A DNA stretch of 64,000 bases. Origin: Agapanthus africanus. Taxonomy: Eukaryota; Streptophyta; Magnoliopsida; Asparagales; Amaryllidaceae. Position 1 is the first letter of the stretch, and each line of letters opens with the position of its first letter. Shown piece after piece: positions 34,837-47,362 of this stretch. The stretch covers positions 774,207,864-774,271,863 of the forward strand of contig CM057338.1 in assembly GCA_030015575.1 (NCBI GenBank). Reading direction: 5' to 3'. The notes under the pieces are model-generated. The model was not told the DNA's origin. It made no database searches and worked only from the letters and a program-made list of their open reading frames with translations. Made by a program: the position numbers and the translations under genes.

Positions 34837-36733
34837 TTCTACCACACTGAGGAACAGAAGGTGTTAGTATCTCGCCACGCTACCTTTTTAGAAAGGGAAT
34901 TTCTTGTAAAAGAAATTAGTGGGAGTACGGTAGAACTAGAAGAAATTCAGAGACCACAAACTGTAGCAGAAGATTTAGAAGAACCCTTAGATTCAGTTAT
35001 ACCCGACGAACCTCAGCCACTCCGTAGATCTAGTAGGATTTCTCATCCGCCCGAGAGATACTATGGTTTTCTTATAGATGGGGATTGAGAGGATTGCATC
35101 TTGGAAGAAGATGATCCTATTAGTTTCAGGCAGGCCAATATCAGTATGGAATCTGATAAGTGGCTGGATGCTATGCAATCTGAAATGGAGTCCATGTACA
35201 CCAATAAAGTGCGAACCCTAGAAGTTTCTCCACCTGGGGTAAAACCCGTTGGATGCAAATGGATCTACAAGAAGAAACTTGGTGTAGATGGACATGTGGA
35301 AACCTATAAGGCTAGATTCGTTGCAAAAGGTTCTCGTCAAAGACCAGGAGTGGACTATGACGAAACCTTTTTTCCAGTGGCTATGCTCAAATCTATTAGG
35401 ATCCTGCTTGCCATTGCTGCCTTCCATGACTATGAGATCTGGCAGATGGACGTAAAAACAGCTTTTCTAAACGGAAGTTTAGAAGAGTGCATTTATATGG
35501 ATCAGCCAGAAGTTTTTGTAGACAGTGGGAGCAGCGGGAAGGTGTGCAAGTTACTCAAATCCATTTATGGATTGAAGCAAGCATCTCGGAGCTGGAACAT
35601 CTGTTTTAATGAGACAGTCAAGGACTTTGATTTCATCAAGAACGAAGATGAGCCTTGTATTTATAAGAAGATTGTAGGACGAACTGTCATGTTCCTAGTC
35701 TTGTACGTGGACGACATTCTTTTAATAGGAAATGACATTCCTATGCTACAATCGGTTAAGCTATTCTTATCACAAAGGTTCTCCATGAAAGACCTAGGTG
35801 ATGCCTCGTACATTCTGGGGATCAAGATCTACAGAGATAGATCCAAGAAATTACTGGGACTTTCACAGTCCAGGTACATAGAGACCGTACTAAAGAGATT
35901 TAGTATAGAAGATTCCAAGCGCGGTAACATACCTGCATTGCACGGAATCACCCTCTCCAAGGAGATGTCTCCCAAGACTGACGAAGAGAGGGTTCGCATG
36001 AGCATTATACCCTACGGTTCGGCGGTAGGATCTATAATGTATGTGATGCTATGTACAAGACCAGATGTAGCTTACGCACTAAGCGTGGTGAGCCGGTATC
36101 AGTCAGACCTAGGTGAGAACCATTGGACAACAGTAAAGAACATTCTCAAGTACCTGAGAAGGACTAAGGAGATGTTCCTGATTTACGGTAATGGAGACCT
36201 CAGGGTCGAGTCCTTTACCGACTCAAACTTCCAGAGTGACAAGGATGACAGCAAGTCTGTCTCGGGTTTTGTGTTTACCCTCAACGGAGGGGCGGTATGT
36301 TAGAAGAGTTCCAAACAGGATACCGTCGCAGACTCGAAGATGGAGGCTGAATACATTGCTGCAAGCGATGCCGCAAAAGAGGCGGTCTGGATAAAGAAGT
36401 TCATAGCTGAACTTTAAGTGGTTCCGTCCATTGTTGATCCGATACCAGTGTATTGTGATAAAAATGGGGCTATAGCTTTAGCAAAGGAACCACGGTCCCA
36501 TCAGAAATCCAGGCACATCTTAAGACGGTATCACCTGATCAGGGAGATCGTAGATCGCCAGGAGATCGAGGTCCGGAGAGAGGATACGAAATACAACACA
36601 GCGGATCCATTTACAAAGGCCCTCCTCAAGCACAGTTCGAGCGACTTTTTGGGATGTTGGGTATGCGGTACGCCAGCAGCTGGCCTTTGAGCAGACGTTG
36701 GGTATTCGGTACGCCAATCACTGGCCTTTAGTG
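34837..36733 (+). pseudogene. H1 reverse transcriptase and RNase H
   Basis: Continuation of the H1 polyprotein after removal of A. RT motifs are CKWIYKKK, KARFVAKG, DYDETFFPVA (usually FSPVA), [16 protein letters not shown] and YVDDILLIGND. RNase H motifs are SGFVFTLNGG, MEAEYIAA, YCDKNGAIAL and NTADPFTKAL. The frame has three stops: TGA after GDGD (35086), TAG for a conserved Trp (36301-36303, shared with A), and TAA for Gln after AEL (near 36415). A frameshift near 36630 alters the C-terminus. The catalytic Asp pair of RT is intact. Confidence 0.92.
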
Positions 36734-36745
36734 CAAGTGGGAGAT
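36734..36745 (+). other. Polypurine tract of H1
   Basis: CAAGTGGGAGAT immediately before the LTR start TGTTGGATG. Confidence 0.9.
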
Positions 36746-37949
36746 TGTTGGATGTATATGCCCTAGAGGCCAGTATTGTATATGTATACATATGGATACT
36801 AGGGATATGTATGTACAGAACAATCTTGCTCAGTTTTATAGTATATTATTTGACTTGTCTTTATCGGGATATGTGTATTTATTTATATTGTTGTTATATC
36901 TGGTTTGCACATATTGATAAAGACTCGATACGGTAGTATACTATTGTGGTTTGTCTTTATCTTAACATGGCATATGTCATACTCATTATTACATATTGCG
37001 GTTACATGTTGATAAAGCCCCTAGGATCTTGCTTGACTACCTGCGTTGTGATGGAGATCATACTTGTGGGAGCAGGGTAGTCCATAAGCACATCCTTAAA
37101 TGGTCCCTAGTAGCGTGAGTATCGAGACTGGGCACTGATAATCCAGAGTAGACTGGTGTGTACGTTTCTACCCCCGTCGGGGATGGTTGGTCCCGCAGCC
37201 ATTGGTCTGATGCACCTAAGATCGTATACAGGTGCTCACTGGGTGTGAGTACACTGGACGGACTCGCCGAGAACTTCCATGTGGTACTATACCTATCGTC
37301 AGATGGAAGTTCTCAGGTGACATGTGTACAGGTTAGTCTTTGGACCAGAGATCGGCATTTGTCTCGTATGAGTTCCTACTGAACTTTGATCACTACCCTA
37401 CCACGGCTCTACTGAGTCGTGCAAACAGGTTTTAGTTGGGTTCAGTCCCGAGCCACATGGAGGTAGTGGGCGATTGTCAGGGATTCTTCTCTCCCGGTAT
37501 AGGGAGTCGATATCGCACTGTGATTCGATTAGTCAGGACAATAAGACCTTGGCCAAGGCACTTGGGATTTACTGATAGGTTGATCAGTAGTTTTCCTGGA
37601 TTGGTCCTAAGCCACATCGGCACAACTTATCAGGTTGTTAGGGTCTGACATTCACCACCCCCTAGACCCAGTATTCGATACTCTTTGACGAAGAGACCGG
37701 ACTGTACGGATATTGTCACGGATAGGCTCAGTAGGAGTTCGGACGAGCTTGCTCGTCGGCCTTCCTTTTCGACAGGTACCTGGGCAGCCGTTACGTACAG
37801 CTAGTGCCGCTGACGTGCTTGCGGCTAAACCCACTGCAAGAGTACTGTCGAGTCTTTAGAGTCCCACAAAGAGGGTTTCCCTGATCCAGGCAAAACGATG
37901 TAGTAGCCGTATTGGATACGTGCAGGGTTCGATCGATTGATGTACTTGG
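36746..37949 (+). repeat. 3' LTR of H1, 5' part (interrupted by element D)
   Basis: Begins TGTTGGATGTATATGCCC after the polypurine tract and carries the family U3 block (about 37060-37870), with the U3 hairpin at 37269-37314 having a perfect 12-bp stem (GAGAACTTCCAT/ATGGAAGTTCTC). It breaks at cttgg (37945-37949), where D starts. The remainder should lie right of the window. Confidence 0.85.
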
Positions 37950-40017
37950 TGTTAGTTATATGTATGCCCTAGAGGCCGTTAGGATGTATACTTGACTACC
38001 TGGACTATGATGCGAATCATACTAGTGGGGACATGGTAGTCCATAAGTACATCCTTCAAGGTCCCTAGTCGTGGGTGTATCGAGACGGGGCATCGATATA
38101 CCAGAGTAGACTAGCGTATACCTTCTCAACCCATACAGATGGGCGATGGATGATCCCATATCCATTGATGTTTGACATGAGAGATGATATACGGGTGCTC
38201 AGTGGAGACTGGGTACACTGGACGGACTCGCCGAGAACTCCCAGATGGTATTATACCTTACGTCAGATGGCAGTTCTCTGGTGACACTGGTGCAGGTTAG
38301 TCTGTAGACCCGAGATCGTCATAGAGTCTTGTGTGATTCCCACTGTGCTTTGATTTCCACCTTACCACGTCTAAGAGGGCGTGCAAAACGGTGGTTTTTG
38401 GGTACAGTCCCGAATCACATGGAGGTAATGAGCGATAGGAGGGGTTTCGTTTCTCCCGGTATAGGGAGTTGATGTTGCGCAGTGCTCGATTGGCTATAAC
38501 AGGAAGTCCTTGGCTAAGGCTGTTTTAGGGATTTACTGGTAAGTGTTACCAGTAGTTTCTCGACCCGTTATGAGCCTCATATCGACACGACTTATCGAGT
38601 TATTGGGGTCTGACGTTTACCACCCCTAGACAAGATATGCGACATATCAGACGAACAGACCAGACTATACGGTAAGTGTTACTGGTTGGATTCACAGGAG
38701 TGTGAGCGGGCTTGCTCGTTGATCTTCTGATCGCTCAATACCCGGGTGGCTGTTATGTTTAGCAGACCGCTTGCGGCTTGTGAGTGTTTGATATGATCAT
38801 CACCTACTGCCGGCATATTGACGAGTCTTTAGAGTCTTACACAGGGGTTTCCTGGCTCAAGCGAAACGAAATAGGAGCGCATATGAGATATGTGCGGGAC
38901 CGAGAATAATACGAGTATGTGATACTGTATTCAATTCTCGCGATTTGTGACATTGATCGGTTGTATGCTATATAGCCGGGTTATCGGATCAAGTGTTGAT
39001 TCGATAAGTTGTTACTATTGATATTAGTCGGTTATATGCGATATGACCGGATCGTTAAATCAAGTGTTGATTTAATGATTTAATGTATAATTATATATTT
39101 GATATATTACTTTACATTAACTAGTATTGGTTCACTTAAGATTGATTTTCTCACTTGATTATGCACATTGTTTATATGTGATATATGCAAGTGTACATGT
39201 TTGTATCATGCTTGATGATACAAACAAGTTGGGTGTATGAGACTTAAACCAAATCAAGGTTGAATTAGGGTTTACAATTATCCTAACAAATAACAAAAGA
39301 GTAAGACTTTGGTCAAAGTTATCAAGCTTCATGAAGCTTGATAAACATTGACAAAGTCAACTCTTTTGTCATTTGTTCAAGATATTAGTTAACCCAACCC
39401 TTAACCTATTGCTATGGTTAATTCTCTACATGAGTTAAGCATGAGAGCTTAACTCAACCATGGTGCCATTATTTATTGGATAAGTTTTATTTGGATATTT
39501 TTATATGATTCTTTTTCTTCTTCTTCATCTTCATCAAGCTCACAAAAGCTTGCTAGCTCCAATGGTGCCATGAGAAAAAGAGTGAGAAATCCAATTCTAA
39601 AGTGAACCCACTTCCTATTTCTTTATCCTCTACTACTTGCCATGTAGTATTGGGTGTTCTCTTCACAAAGTTTGTGACCAAGTGAAGGAATAGCTTGAGT
39701 TTAAGTCTCCCCGACGTAGATCATCTTCGGCCTCGAAGTCAATGACCTAGCCGGATCATTTCTCCGACGAAACCATCACTAGAGTCCGGGACCCGATGAT
39801 CGCAGCGGAGGGACGTCAACACGGAGCTTTAGAAGTGGAGGACCGGATCTACAAAGGTTGTATTTCCATTCACTTAGTAGCAAAGTCGTTTGCTTGCATG
39901 TTCTTTCGCCTTACCTCTAGTAATCGATCTTGTTTAGGGTTTCTCGGCACCGGAAAATTTTAATTTGGCATGGTTGATGCCTTATGGAACTTCTTGAGTG
40001 TGCCTAGGAACCCTACA
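37950..40017 (+). repeat. 5' LTR of element D
   Basis: 2068 bp, TGTTAGTTATATG...GGAACCCTACA. It matches LTR B but lacks roughly 165 bp directly after the first 28 bp (join GAGGCC/GTTAGGATG). The U3 hairpin is at 38233-38278. A 54-bp near-perfect inverted repeat lies at 39305-39358. Confidence 0.9.
39305..39358. repeat. 54-bp palindrome in LTR D
   Basis: Outer arms GACTTTGGTCAAAG... and ...ATTGACAAAGTC are imperfect; the inner 24 bp (39319-39342 region, centred on CATG) are a perfect palindrome of TATCAAGCTTCA and its complement. Absent from the matching part of LTR B. Confidence 0.85.
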
Positions 40018-40032
40018 GTGGTATAAGAGCCT
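40018..40032 (+). other. Primer-binding site of element D
   Basis: GTGGTATAAGAGCC, one base off the initiator-Met match (C to A), directly after the LTR. Confidence 0.88.
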
Positions 40033-41588
40033 AGCTAGAGTTTTAGGTGAAGTGTAGACGATGTTAGAAGTCCGATCGAACCCGAAACCCTAATTCGAAA
40101 CCCTTCTCTGTACAATTTTTCAAAACTGTGAATTTTGTGAATTAAAAATATCCAAAAAATTCAGCAGGGTTTTCTAGGGGTTACTCTGAAGCACGTGTCC
40201 CCGATTCAACTAAAGCGCCGTGGAACCGCGGCCCCACCCTGGCATTTGTGGTGGTTTCGCGGCCATAAAGAAGCTTCTTGTCACGTTCTTTGCACAGTAA
40301 TCCCCGTCTGTAATGCCTGTGTTTTCTGGGTAATTTTAATTACTGCTCAAGAGTTGAGTTTTCTGGGTTGTATTGGGAGTTCGTAGATTTGATCGGATTG
40401 TCAAACTTTGTCTATGTGTTTTTCCGGGTAATGTTAGAATATGTTAAAAAGTTCGACCGGAAATAAATACCCACTTTTTCCCCTGCCGGGAAATTTCCAT
40501 GTGTTGGATTTTTCCGAAGTTTAAGAACGTCTAAGTAATGCAAGTAACGCGATGGACCCTCTAGAAGACAAAAAACCTTAACTCGATTATGTGACCGTCT
40601 TGAACTGCCCTTTGAACCTTAGGGTTTGGGGTAGTACGGCGTGCCACATGTGAGGCGTTGGCTTGACCCTTCTACGGCTGAACCGTTGGTACTGTGGCAT
40701 AAAGTGAATGTTTTTAAACTTGTTTCAAGTGTTGAGCTGTTTCGGGAAAACTTGGGTGTTTGACTGTTCGATCGGAAAGTTTAACATTTTCTATTTATCT
40801 GGAATGTGATACAATATTTAGAATCCACAAGTAGTTATGAGATAACTGATTTGGATGTTATAAACATAGCACTTTAGTCTCACTTGATCGGTTGCCACGG
40901 AATTTTGATGCGATCAAAAGTCCGTTGCAATCACGTAGCGTACGCGGATACTCGCCGGGTAAACTTAATAGGCAGCTACACCCCATAGCCCCGACCAAGT
41001 GACTGTAGGAGAACCCCGTCGCCGAAAGCATCCGTTCGGGTGCTCGTGGCGGCGGTGTTCCGCCTTAGTGCACTTCGTCGACGGCATCCGGGGGTGCGGC
41101 CGCCTACTAAAGTTTGCGACGAGCATTCGATCAGTTTATCGGGAATCTTGTTGAATTGCCCGACTAGATATTGAAAAGTGTTTTCGATATTGAGACTAAA
41201 ATGTGGGGTTTATAATTGTTAGGCATGCGATGTCTAAGGAATTCATTGGTTAGGCATGCGATGTCTAAAGAGTTTGCGGATTTCAACTGTTGTAGTTTTA
41301 CACTTTTTTTTCTGCGACCGTAAGTGTAATATGTGATATCGTCGGTTTCGTTGCTATATGTAAACGACAATTGGGATGCACACATTTACTTACGTTGATG
41401 ACATATGATGTTATGTGTTGCTGGATATGTTATATTGGATCGTCGTGTTTGAATAGCCGGGGTTTTTTTTATGTGAGATGAGTGTTTTTTATTTTCATTC
41501 ATGTAAAAACTTGTATGTAATATTCTTTTATTGGGGCACTTCCAGGTTGCGGAAGATGTCACCTTTGTATATTATTTACTTTTCCGCA

Positions 41589-41722
41589 CTAGGATAGACC
41601 CAAAGGGGAGAGCACAAGTAACCGGGTTCTAGAGTTCAGTGGGAGACCAACTCGAGGAGTCGCGTCCGGGTCTCCTAACTCTAGAATTGGTAGGGTTGCT
41701 TGCCGCTCTCGTAGGGGTCTAG
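41589..41722 (+). other. Branched leader fold, element D
   Basis: CTAGGATAGACCC pairs with GGGGTCTAGG; GAGCACAAGTAACC with GGTTGCTTGCCGCTC; CTAGAGTT with AACTCTAG; GGGAGACC with GGGTCTCC. B has CTGGGGT/ACCCTAG at the third stem, including one compensated pair. Confidence 0.7.
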
Positions 41723-42528
41723 GGGTGTGGGTTTGGCTATTCATCGCGACCGTGGAATCCGTGTTTTATACAGGCTCGTATTGAAAACACGGACGTCCTA
41801 GTATATCCAATGTTTCATATGTTTCTTCTGCTGCGATATCTGTGATGCGATCATTTGATTTGTGATGATAGATACTGTATATAGTATATATGATATATTA
41901 TATAGACGTTGCTTATGTTTTACACCCACACTAGCCCTGCCCCGCTCTGTCGTTAGTTACCTAACCTAACGGTGCACGAGGGGACATCGAGGCGAATGCG
42001 GATGGCATAAGTGTACATCGTATTTATCTGTGATGTTTAGGTGATTTAAATGATGGGACTTCATTAATATGATTAATGAAAGAAAAAGAAACCTATAAGA
42101 TGTTGTAGAATTAATTTTCAAAAACAGGTAGCTACAGTTCTTGCTTTGCATCGCGGTGTTCCTTGTAGAACATCCTGCACCTTATTCGATAAGGAAAAGG
42201 CCGAGATCCCTTCACCGGAAGTGACCCCTTTAGCAATGACTTGCAGATGCTACACCCCTCGGTTTGTCTTTTGATTGCTCCTATAGTTCTTGCTTTGCAC
42301 AGCGGTATATATGATATATCCTGCACCTTATTCGATGAGGAAAGGGCCGGCGATCCCTTCGCCGGGAGTGACCCCTTTAGCAAAATTAGAAAAGCCTCAA
42401 AAACACTCCATTTTAAAATCATTTGATTCCACAACGATATAAAGTTCATTACGCAAAAGGTTTTCTTAAAAACCTGTCGTAGCCCTCCGTCATTTCAGAT
42501 AAGTAATAGTTAGTATTCGTGCTGCGTT

Positions 42529-42718
42529 TGTTAACTCAGTCAAGGCGTAGTGTGCGGTAGCTGATTAGTACTTATCTGCAAAGCATATGATACGATTGGA
42601 TTAGGGTAGTCGTGCGGCCTTGTTGACTCAGTCAAGGGTCGTGCGGGTGGGTTTAATTCAATCGAGAAATGACGGGTTGAACTTTACTTGCGGTCTATGG
42701 TTTGTTGACTCAGTCAAG
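42529..42718 (+). other. Three TTGAC mini-hairpins, element D leader
   Basis: TTAACTCAGTCAA, TTGACTCAGTCAA and TTGACTCAGTCAA at about 42530, 42622 and 42704, each followed by GG or GA. TTGAC/GTCAA is a perfect 5-bp stem with loop TCA. Confidence 0.72.
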
Positions 42719-43170
42719 ATCATAGATCGCTTGGGGCAAAATATTATCGGGAATTTCAAGTGTTGAAATTTGCAATGAGATTGCATACCTTCTATGAGAT
42801 AGTTGGATCCCGATACCCGCTGCGAGTAATTGTTACTCCTGGGAGAGTTTTACACATTATAATTAGCCGATCAAGTAGGTGTCTAGAAAGGTGTTAACGG
42901 GGTTACGCCTCTGGGAAAACGAGGTTTACTTTAATTAGGTCCGTGCGAAAGCACGGGGAACCTCCCTCAAAGTACCGACACTGGCCTGGCTGAAAGATTG
43001 GCGAACTTGTAGCGTGTAATTAATCCCGGCTAGTCTTTCCTTTTAGGGTTTGAAGAAAGATTTGATAAAAACAGTGGGAGCCATCCTGATTAGATAAAAT
43101 AATAACCAATCTGATCTTGCTAGAGCGCATGCAGAGTGTTTTCTTCTCTCTCTCTCTCCAGGTAGCGACC

Positions 43171-44847
43171 ATGTCACGCCTTAATCAAGATAATAAAACG
43201 GATAAATTGACCGAACCCGCTTGTTATACTGAGCTGGGGAACGTTGGTCCCGCTCCAACTTATAATTGTTATAAGACAGAGCAGGAAATTGGGGATTACC
43301 AGAATTCTCGTGACGCCCAAACGAAGAAAGTGCATACCGATGTATCATTTTCGGGTGTGTTCATTACAGAGAACTGTTTCTCAGTGTCCTTTACGTCCTG
43401 GGTATGAGATACCGGATCAGGATCCCGTATATGTAATATGTTACATGGGCTACAGAAAGGTAGAGAACTGAGAACGGGTGATAAGTTTCATGAGATAGAA
43501 AACGGTGCAAGTGTTGCAGCCAAGTCTGTTGGTCACTGGCACCCTGTATTAGCTGAATACATTGATTCTGAACAAATGTTATTAGATACCGAACCTGATA
43601 TACAAAATCATATCAGTTTCTTTATTTAGATAAAGAAGGATATAATTTTGTATTGTTGGATAATGTTTTGAACATTTCCTAAATCAAGAGTTGATCGGTT
43701 CAGGCACGTTATCTAAAAGCATTAACGTTCTAAATCAAACTACAGTTCTTAGTATACAGAACACACATAAGAGAAAGAGTTCAGAAATGAACGAATCCTT
43801 CTTGAGGCATTGTAGACTAGGTCATATCAATGCGACCTAACTAGATGAAGTTACATTAAGATGCATATTTAAATTAGTTTGAATTTACATCTTGTGAAAC
43901 TTGCCAGTCATGTCACAGAGATAAGATGACCATATCTGTATTTATTGGAAACAGATAAAGAGAAAGTGAACTCTTGGGATGATACATATTAATGTATGAA
44001 GGTCCCCTGTCTACACATGCCAATACCGGTTCTTTGTACTTTATTAAATTCTCTGATGATCTCTCGAGATTCAGACATATGTTCCTGTTGAAACAAAAGT
44101 CCGAAGCCTTTGAGATATTCACAGAATATAATTTAGAAGTAGAGAACCAAAAACGGGTATAAGTATTATGTCCTTTGATGTGATCAAGGAGGAGAATACT
44201 TGAGGACGGGATTCCTGGACTATTCCAAGAATGAGATTCTCGCTCAGTATTACTCCTCCGTATACACCTCAGCACCTCGGTGTATCGGGGCGGAGCAACA
44301 GCACCCTATGTGATATGGTGTGCTCTATGATGAGTACTACTGAGTTTCCTATTTCCTTTTAGGGAGTTATGCACTTATGAAGTTGCATACCTATTGAATT
44401 GGGTTCCGATCAAATCAGTTGCCTACCACTTCATATGAGATATGGAAAGGGAAGAGCCCATATATTTAGTTTGTTAAGATTTGGGGGTTGTCCGGCCTAT
44501 GTCTAAAAAGCATAATCCGGACAAGCTCGAGACAAAGTCAGTACTGTAGAAGTTTGTTGGATATCCCAAGCATACGCAAGGGAATATCTTCTACCTAACC
44601 GAGCAACAAAAGATGTTTTGTTACTCAGCATGCCACCTTTGTGAAAGGGGATTTCTTATGAAGAAATTTAAGGACATGAGGTAGAACTGGAAAGAGTTCC
44701 ATCTATACAAACTGCAGCTGATGATTTGGTAGAACCAAAGGATTCAATAGCAACCAACGAACCTCAGCCTAGGGTTCCTCACCCACCTGAGAGAAAATTC
44801 GGTTTCTCTATGACAGTGGGAGCAAGGATTGCATCATGAGATGAAGA
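43171..44847 (+). pseudogene. Element D: decayed gag-less copia pol
   Basis: Starts at accATG (43171) with MSRLNQDNK, then about 40 non-gag residues and the protease, whose DTGSGS site follows an in-frame TGA (near 43405). The pre-integrase domain, with TTCTTGAGGCATTGTAGACT encoding a damaged WHCRLGH motif, lies near 43800. Integrase traces run 43860-44560 and the linker 44580-44840. Multiple frameshifts. It ends where E is inserted, at the position aligned with the RT start. Confidence 0.88.
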
Positions 44848-44852
44848 CCCAA

Positions 44853-47362
44853 TGTCACGCCCCGAAAGTACGGAACATGACCGGCACTTAAACTACGAAC
44901 GTCTCGAGGCGTACGTAATCTAAGTGAGCCGAAAACCCAGAAATCCAAACCAAGAAAAGTAGTAGAGTGAAGGAAAACCAATTTAAAACAAGTAGTTTTA
45001 ATAGCATAAGCCGAATTATGCGGTTTTTAAAAAACATCAAATATTTCCCGAAAATTTCGGCAGAGTCTCCTTTGTAAATACTGGCCCCCAAACGGGATAC
45101 AACATGAATAGTATACGAAATCAATAAAAAGGCATCCCCAAGCAGGAGCTAGCTCTTCGTCAATCGATGGTCACAACCACACAAGCAATATAATATACAA
45201 CGCCAACGGCGAGGATCAAAATTCAAAGGGAAACTCAAAACCACAAGAAAACCACAGAAATATAACGCGCGACTCTAAGGTCGAAGGAATAACATCACTG
45301 GTCTCTATCTCAAAATAAATACATGTTTGGTTGATGGAACTTCTAGATACAACAGAATAATGATATACAAGATATAAAATGGGGGTACGATACAAGTAAA
45401 CCCACCAACTAGCAAATCACCCGAAGGAAACTATGCCCGCAAAGCCGTAATGAAACCTGTACGGCAAACTTGCAAGAAACTGGGGCACAACGGGAGTGAG
45501 TTGCCAACTCGTGAATAGAAAAACATCTACGAAAAGAAATCGCATAAATAACGCAATCCTAGGTCAATGATCATAATATAACCTCAAATATATAACCAGC
45601 AACCCATAACAATGGTTAGGGCAAATATCTAACCCATGTGTAATTCCATATGCCCCTGTCAGTGCCTCAGGTAGCAATGTATCATATGGATGATGTATGA
45701 ATGCATGAAACAGAATGCATGTACTGAAGAAAACCGCTTTCATAAATCAGTGAGATTTCTGTATTTTAAAAGTGAGGTACCATAAATGAAATCAGCATAA
45801 AACAGTGCCCAGCATCGACACAAAACAAGTATCCAAATATCTCGATATCTCTGTATCACAATCTCTGTACCTCAATATCTCAAAATCTCAATATCTCAAT
45901 CACAATATCTAGGGCGCCGTCAATCCAGACCGGTCCCTACCATCTATCTCAAGACCACGACGGTATCCTCCGGATATCCGACGCGTCGGGTAAAATCATC
46001 GGTCGGTAGTGCTCCCCTGCCAGGCTCAACGTCAACAACACGACCTTCTCGCCCCGGGGTACCGCACCGGGCCCACCATGTACCCGAAACGGTTCATCCA
46101 TCTCCTCGAATCGGGTCTCGAAATCCATCAGCAAACTCATGGTGGACGACTCATACATCATGGGAAAACCGCATTTTTTTATTGAAAAAGAGAGAAAGCA
46201 GTTTATATATGTTTTGCGGTTTTCCTCCAAATCCAGAAAATATCATGGAAATCTGAATCATCAAAAGCATGTAAAACCATGAATATAAGCATGAGCATCC
46301 ATGAATACGGCATATAATGAATAACAGTATGCACGAAGTGACAAGTAACAACTACAATGTTTAAACTAGCATATAATGCAAAGCAACTAATCATCATGTC
46401 AAAACTACTAGTTAACAAGCTACATTAGGTGATAATATTTTCTAAGGTGTGCGTGACATGGCAATTACCGATGAAGATGTGTGTGAGCCGGCAAGCAAGT
46501 GTACGTGGTACATACGCATCATCGGTAATGGTGCTGGTGTCCTAACAGTATGATATCAACAATGCAATAAGAAATTATAATATAAGTATGCGATGCAGAG
46601 CGAACAGTAATAATGAGCGGGAGCTAAATACTAAACACAACGATAACTAATCTGCATTACCCTAATATAAATCCTACAAATGGTGCCTTTTGAAATAACA
46701 CGAATCATGGGGTTTTGAAAATAGGGGCTACGGTGTTTTTATGAAAAGATGCGTCTTTTGAAATATCCGTAGGATCCCTTGGGCTGTCTTTTAAAATACC
46801 CACGATTCGTTAGTTTTTGAAATAGGTAAGAATCGAATCTAATCTAACAACTAAATTAAAATAAATGACTAAGTTAACAAGCTGGACTGCAGGTAAGGAA
46901 ACCGCCTAACATCTGAGTCGATACATATACATACCTGTATATATATATTAGTCGGTGATCCCGCCTCAATAATATCATATCCGATACCATATCTATAACC
47001 AGACATCCCAAGTCAAGAGTGCGGATCAATCATCAAAATATAGCTCGTACGTAAATCCGTCATACGGCATCCCAAATCTGGATACGGGTCAATATCACAT
47101 TCATCATATTATTCACCTGGTATCCTCTTTATCAAATATCATGATCGGGGTACTGATCTACGTCTAGTACAATACTGATACCGCCTAAGTATGCATGGAC
47201 GTGTGTGAAACACTACGTCAAGGACCCGCTACAACGTCATGTCGTATCTCAAATACGAACCCTGCTATATCACCGATCTCACGGCCTCAAATCAAATCTC
47301 ATCGACCCATCTTAAATCCCAAGTACTATCCTCATTATCCATGCATGCGTATATGAATGTAC
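44853..47362 (-). repeat. LTR of element E, left copy, first part
   Basis: Matches 62474-64000 over its first 1527 bp at about 98-99% by eye. It contains a cluster of CAATATCT-like words (45838-45910) and one minus-strand ORF of 93 codons (45949-46230) that recurs in the right LTR only because the LTR is duplicated. An alternating TATATATATA stretch at 46936-46950 could be a promoter element. It ends at tgtac, where F is inserted. Confidence 0.88.

Larger units (their letters stand above)
40033..43170 (+). other. Leader of element D
   Basis: About 3.1 kb without a gene. GC stem-loop at 40217-40264; a block shared with B (about 40440-41180), part of which also occurs in E; branched fold 41589-41722; CGTTAG-type stem near 41950; duplicated block (about 42150-42240 and 42290-42390); mini-hairpins (42529-42718); AGTGGGAG at 43073-43080; pyrimidine tract ending CAG at 43161, then accATG at 43171. 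A splice-out of this leader would explain how translation reaches the start past many upstream ATGs; no donor was identified. Confidence 0.75.
37950..44852 (+). mobile_element. D: Ty1/copia element nested in the H1 LTR, interrupted by E
   Basis: Plus-strand relative of B. 5' LTR 37950-40017, PBS, leader, gag-less pol to 44852, where E interrupts the start of RT. The target-site duplication should be cttgg, but its right copy is outside the window. Pol is decayed. Confidence 0.88.

Noticed and set aside
31034..36124. Two independent insertions of B into two copies of LTR A
   Set aside because: Both would need the same target site, the same flanking deletion and the same H1 stop; duplication of one segment is simpler.
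45949..46230. 93-codon minus-strand ORF repeated at 63570-63851
   Set aside because: The two copies are simply the two LTRs of E. No known domain, and no independent evidence of translation.
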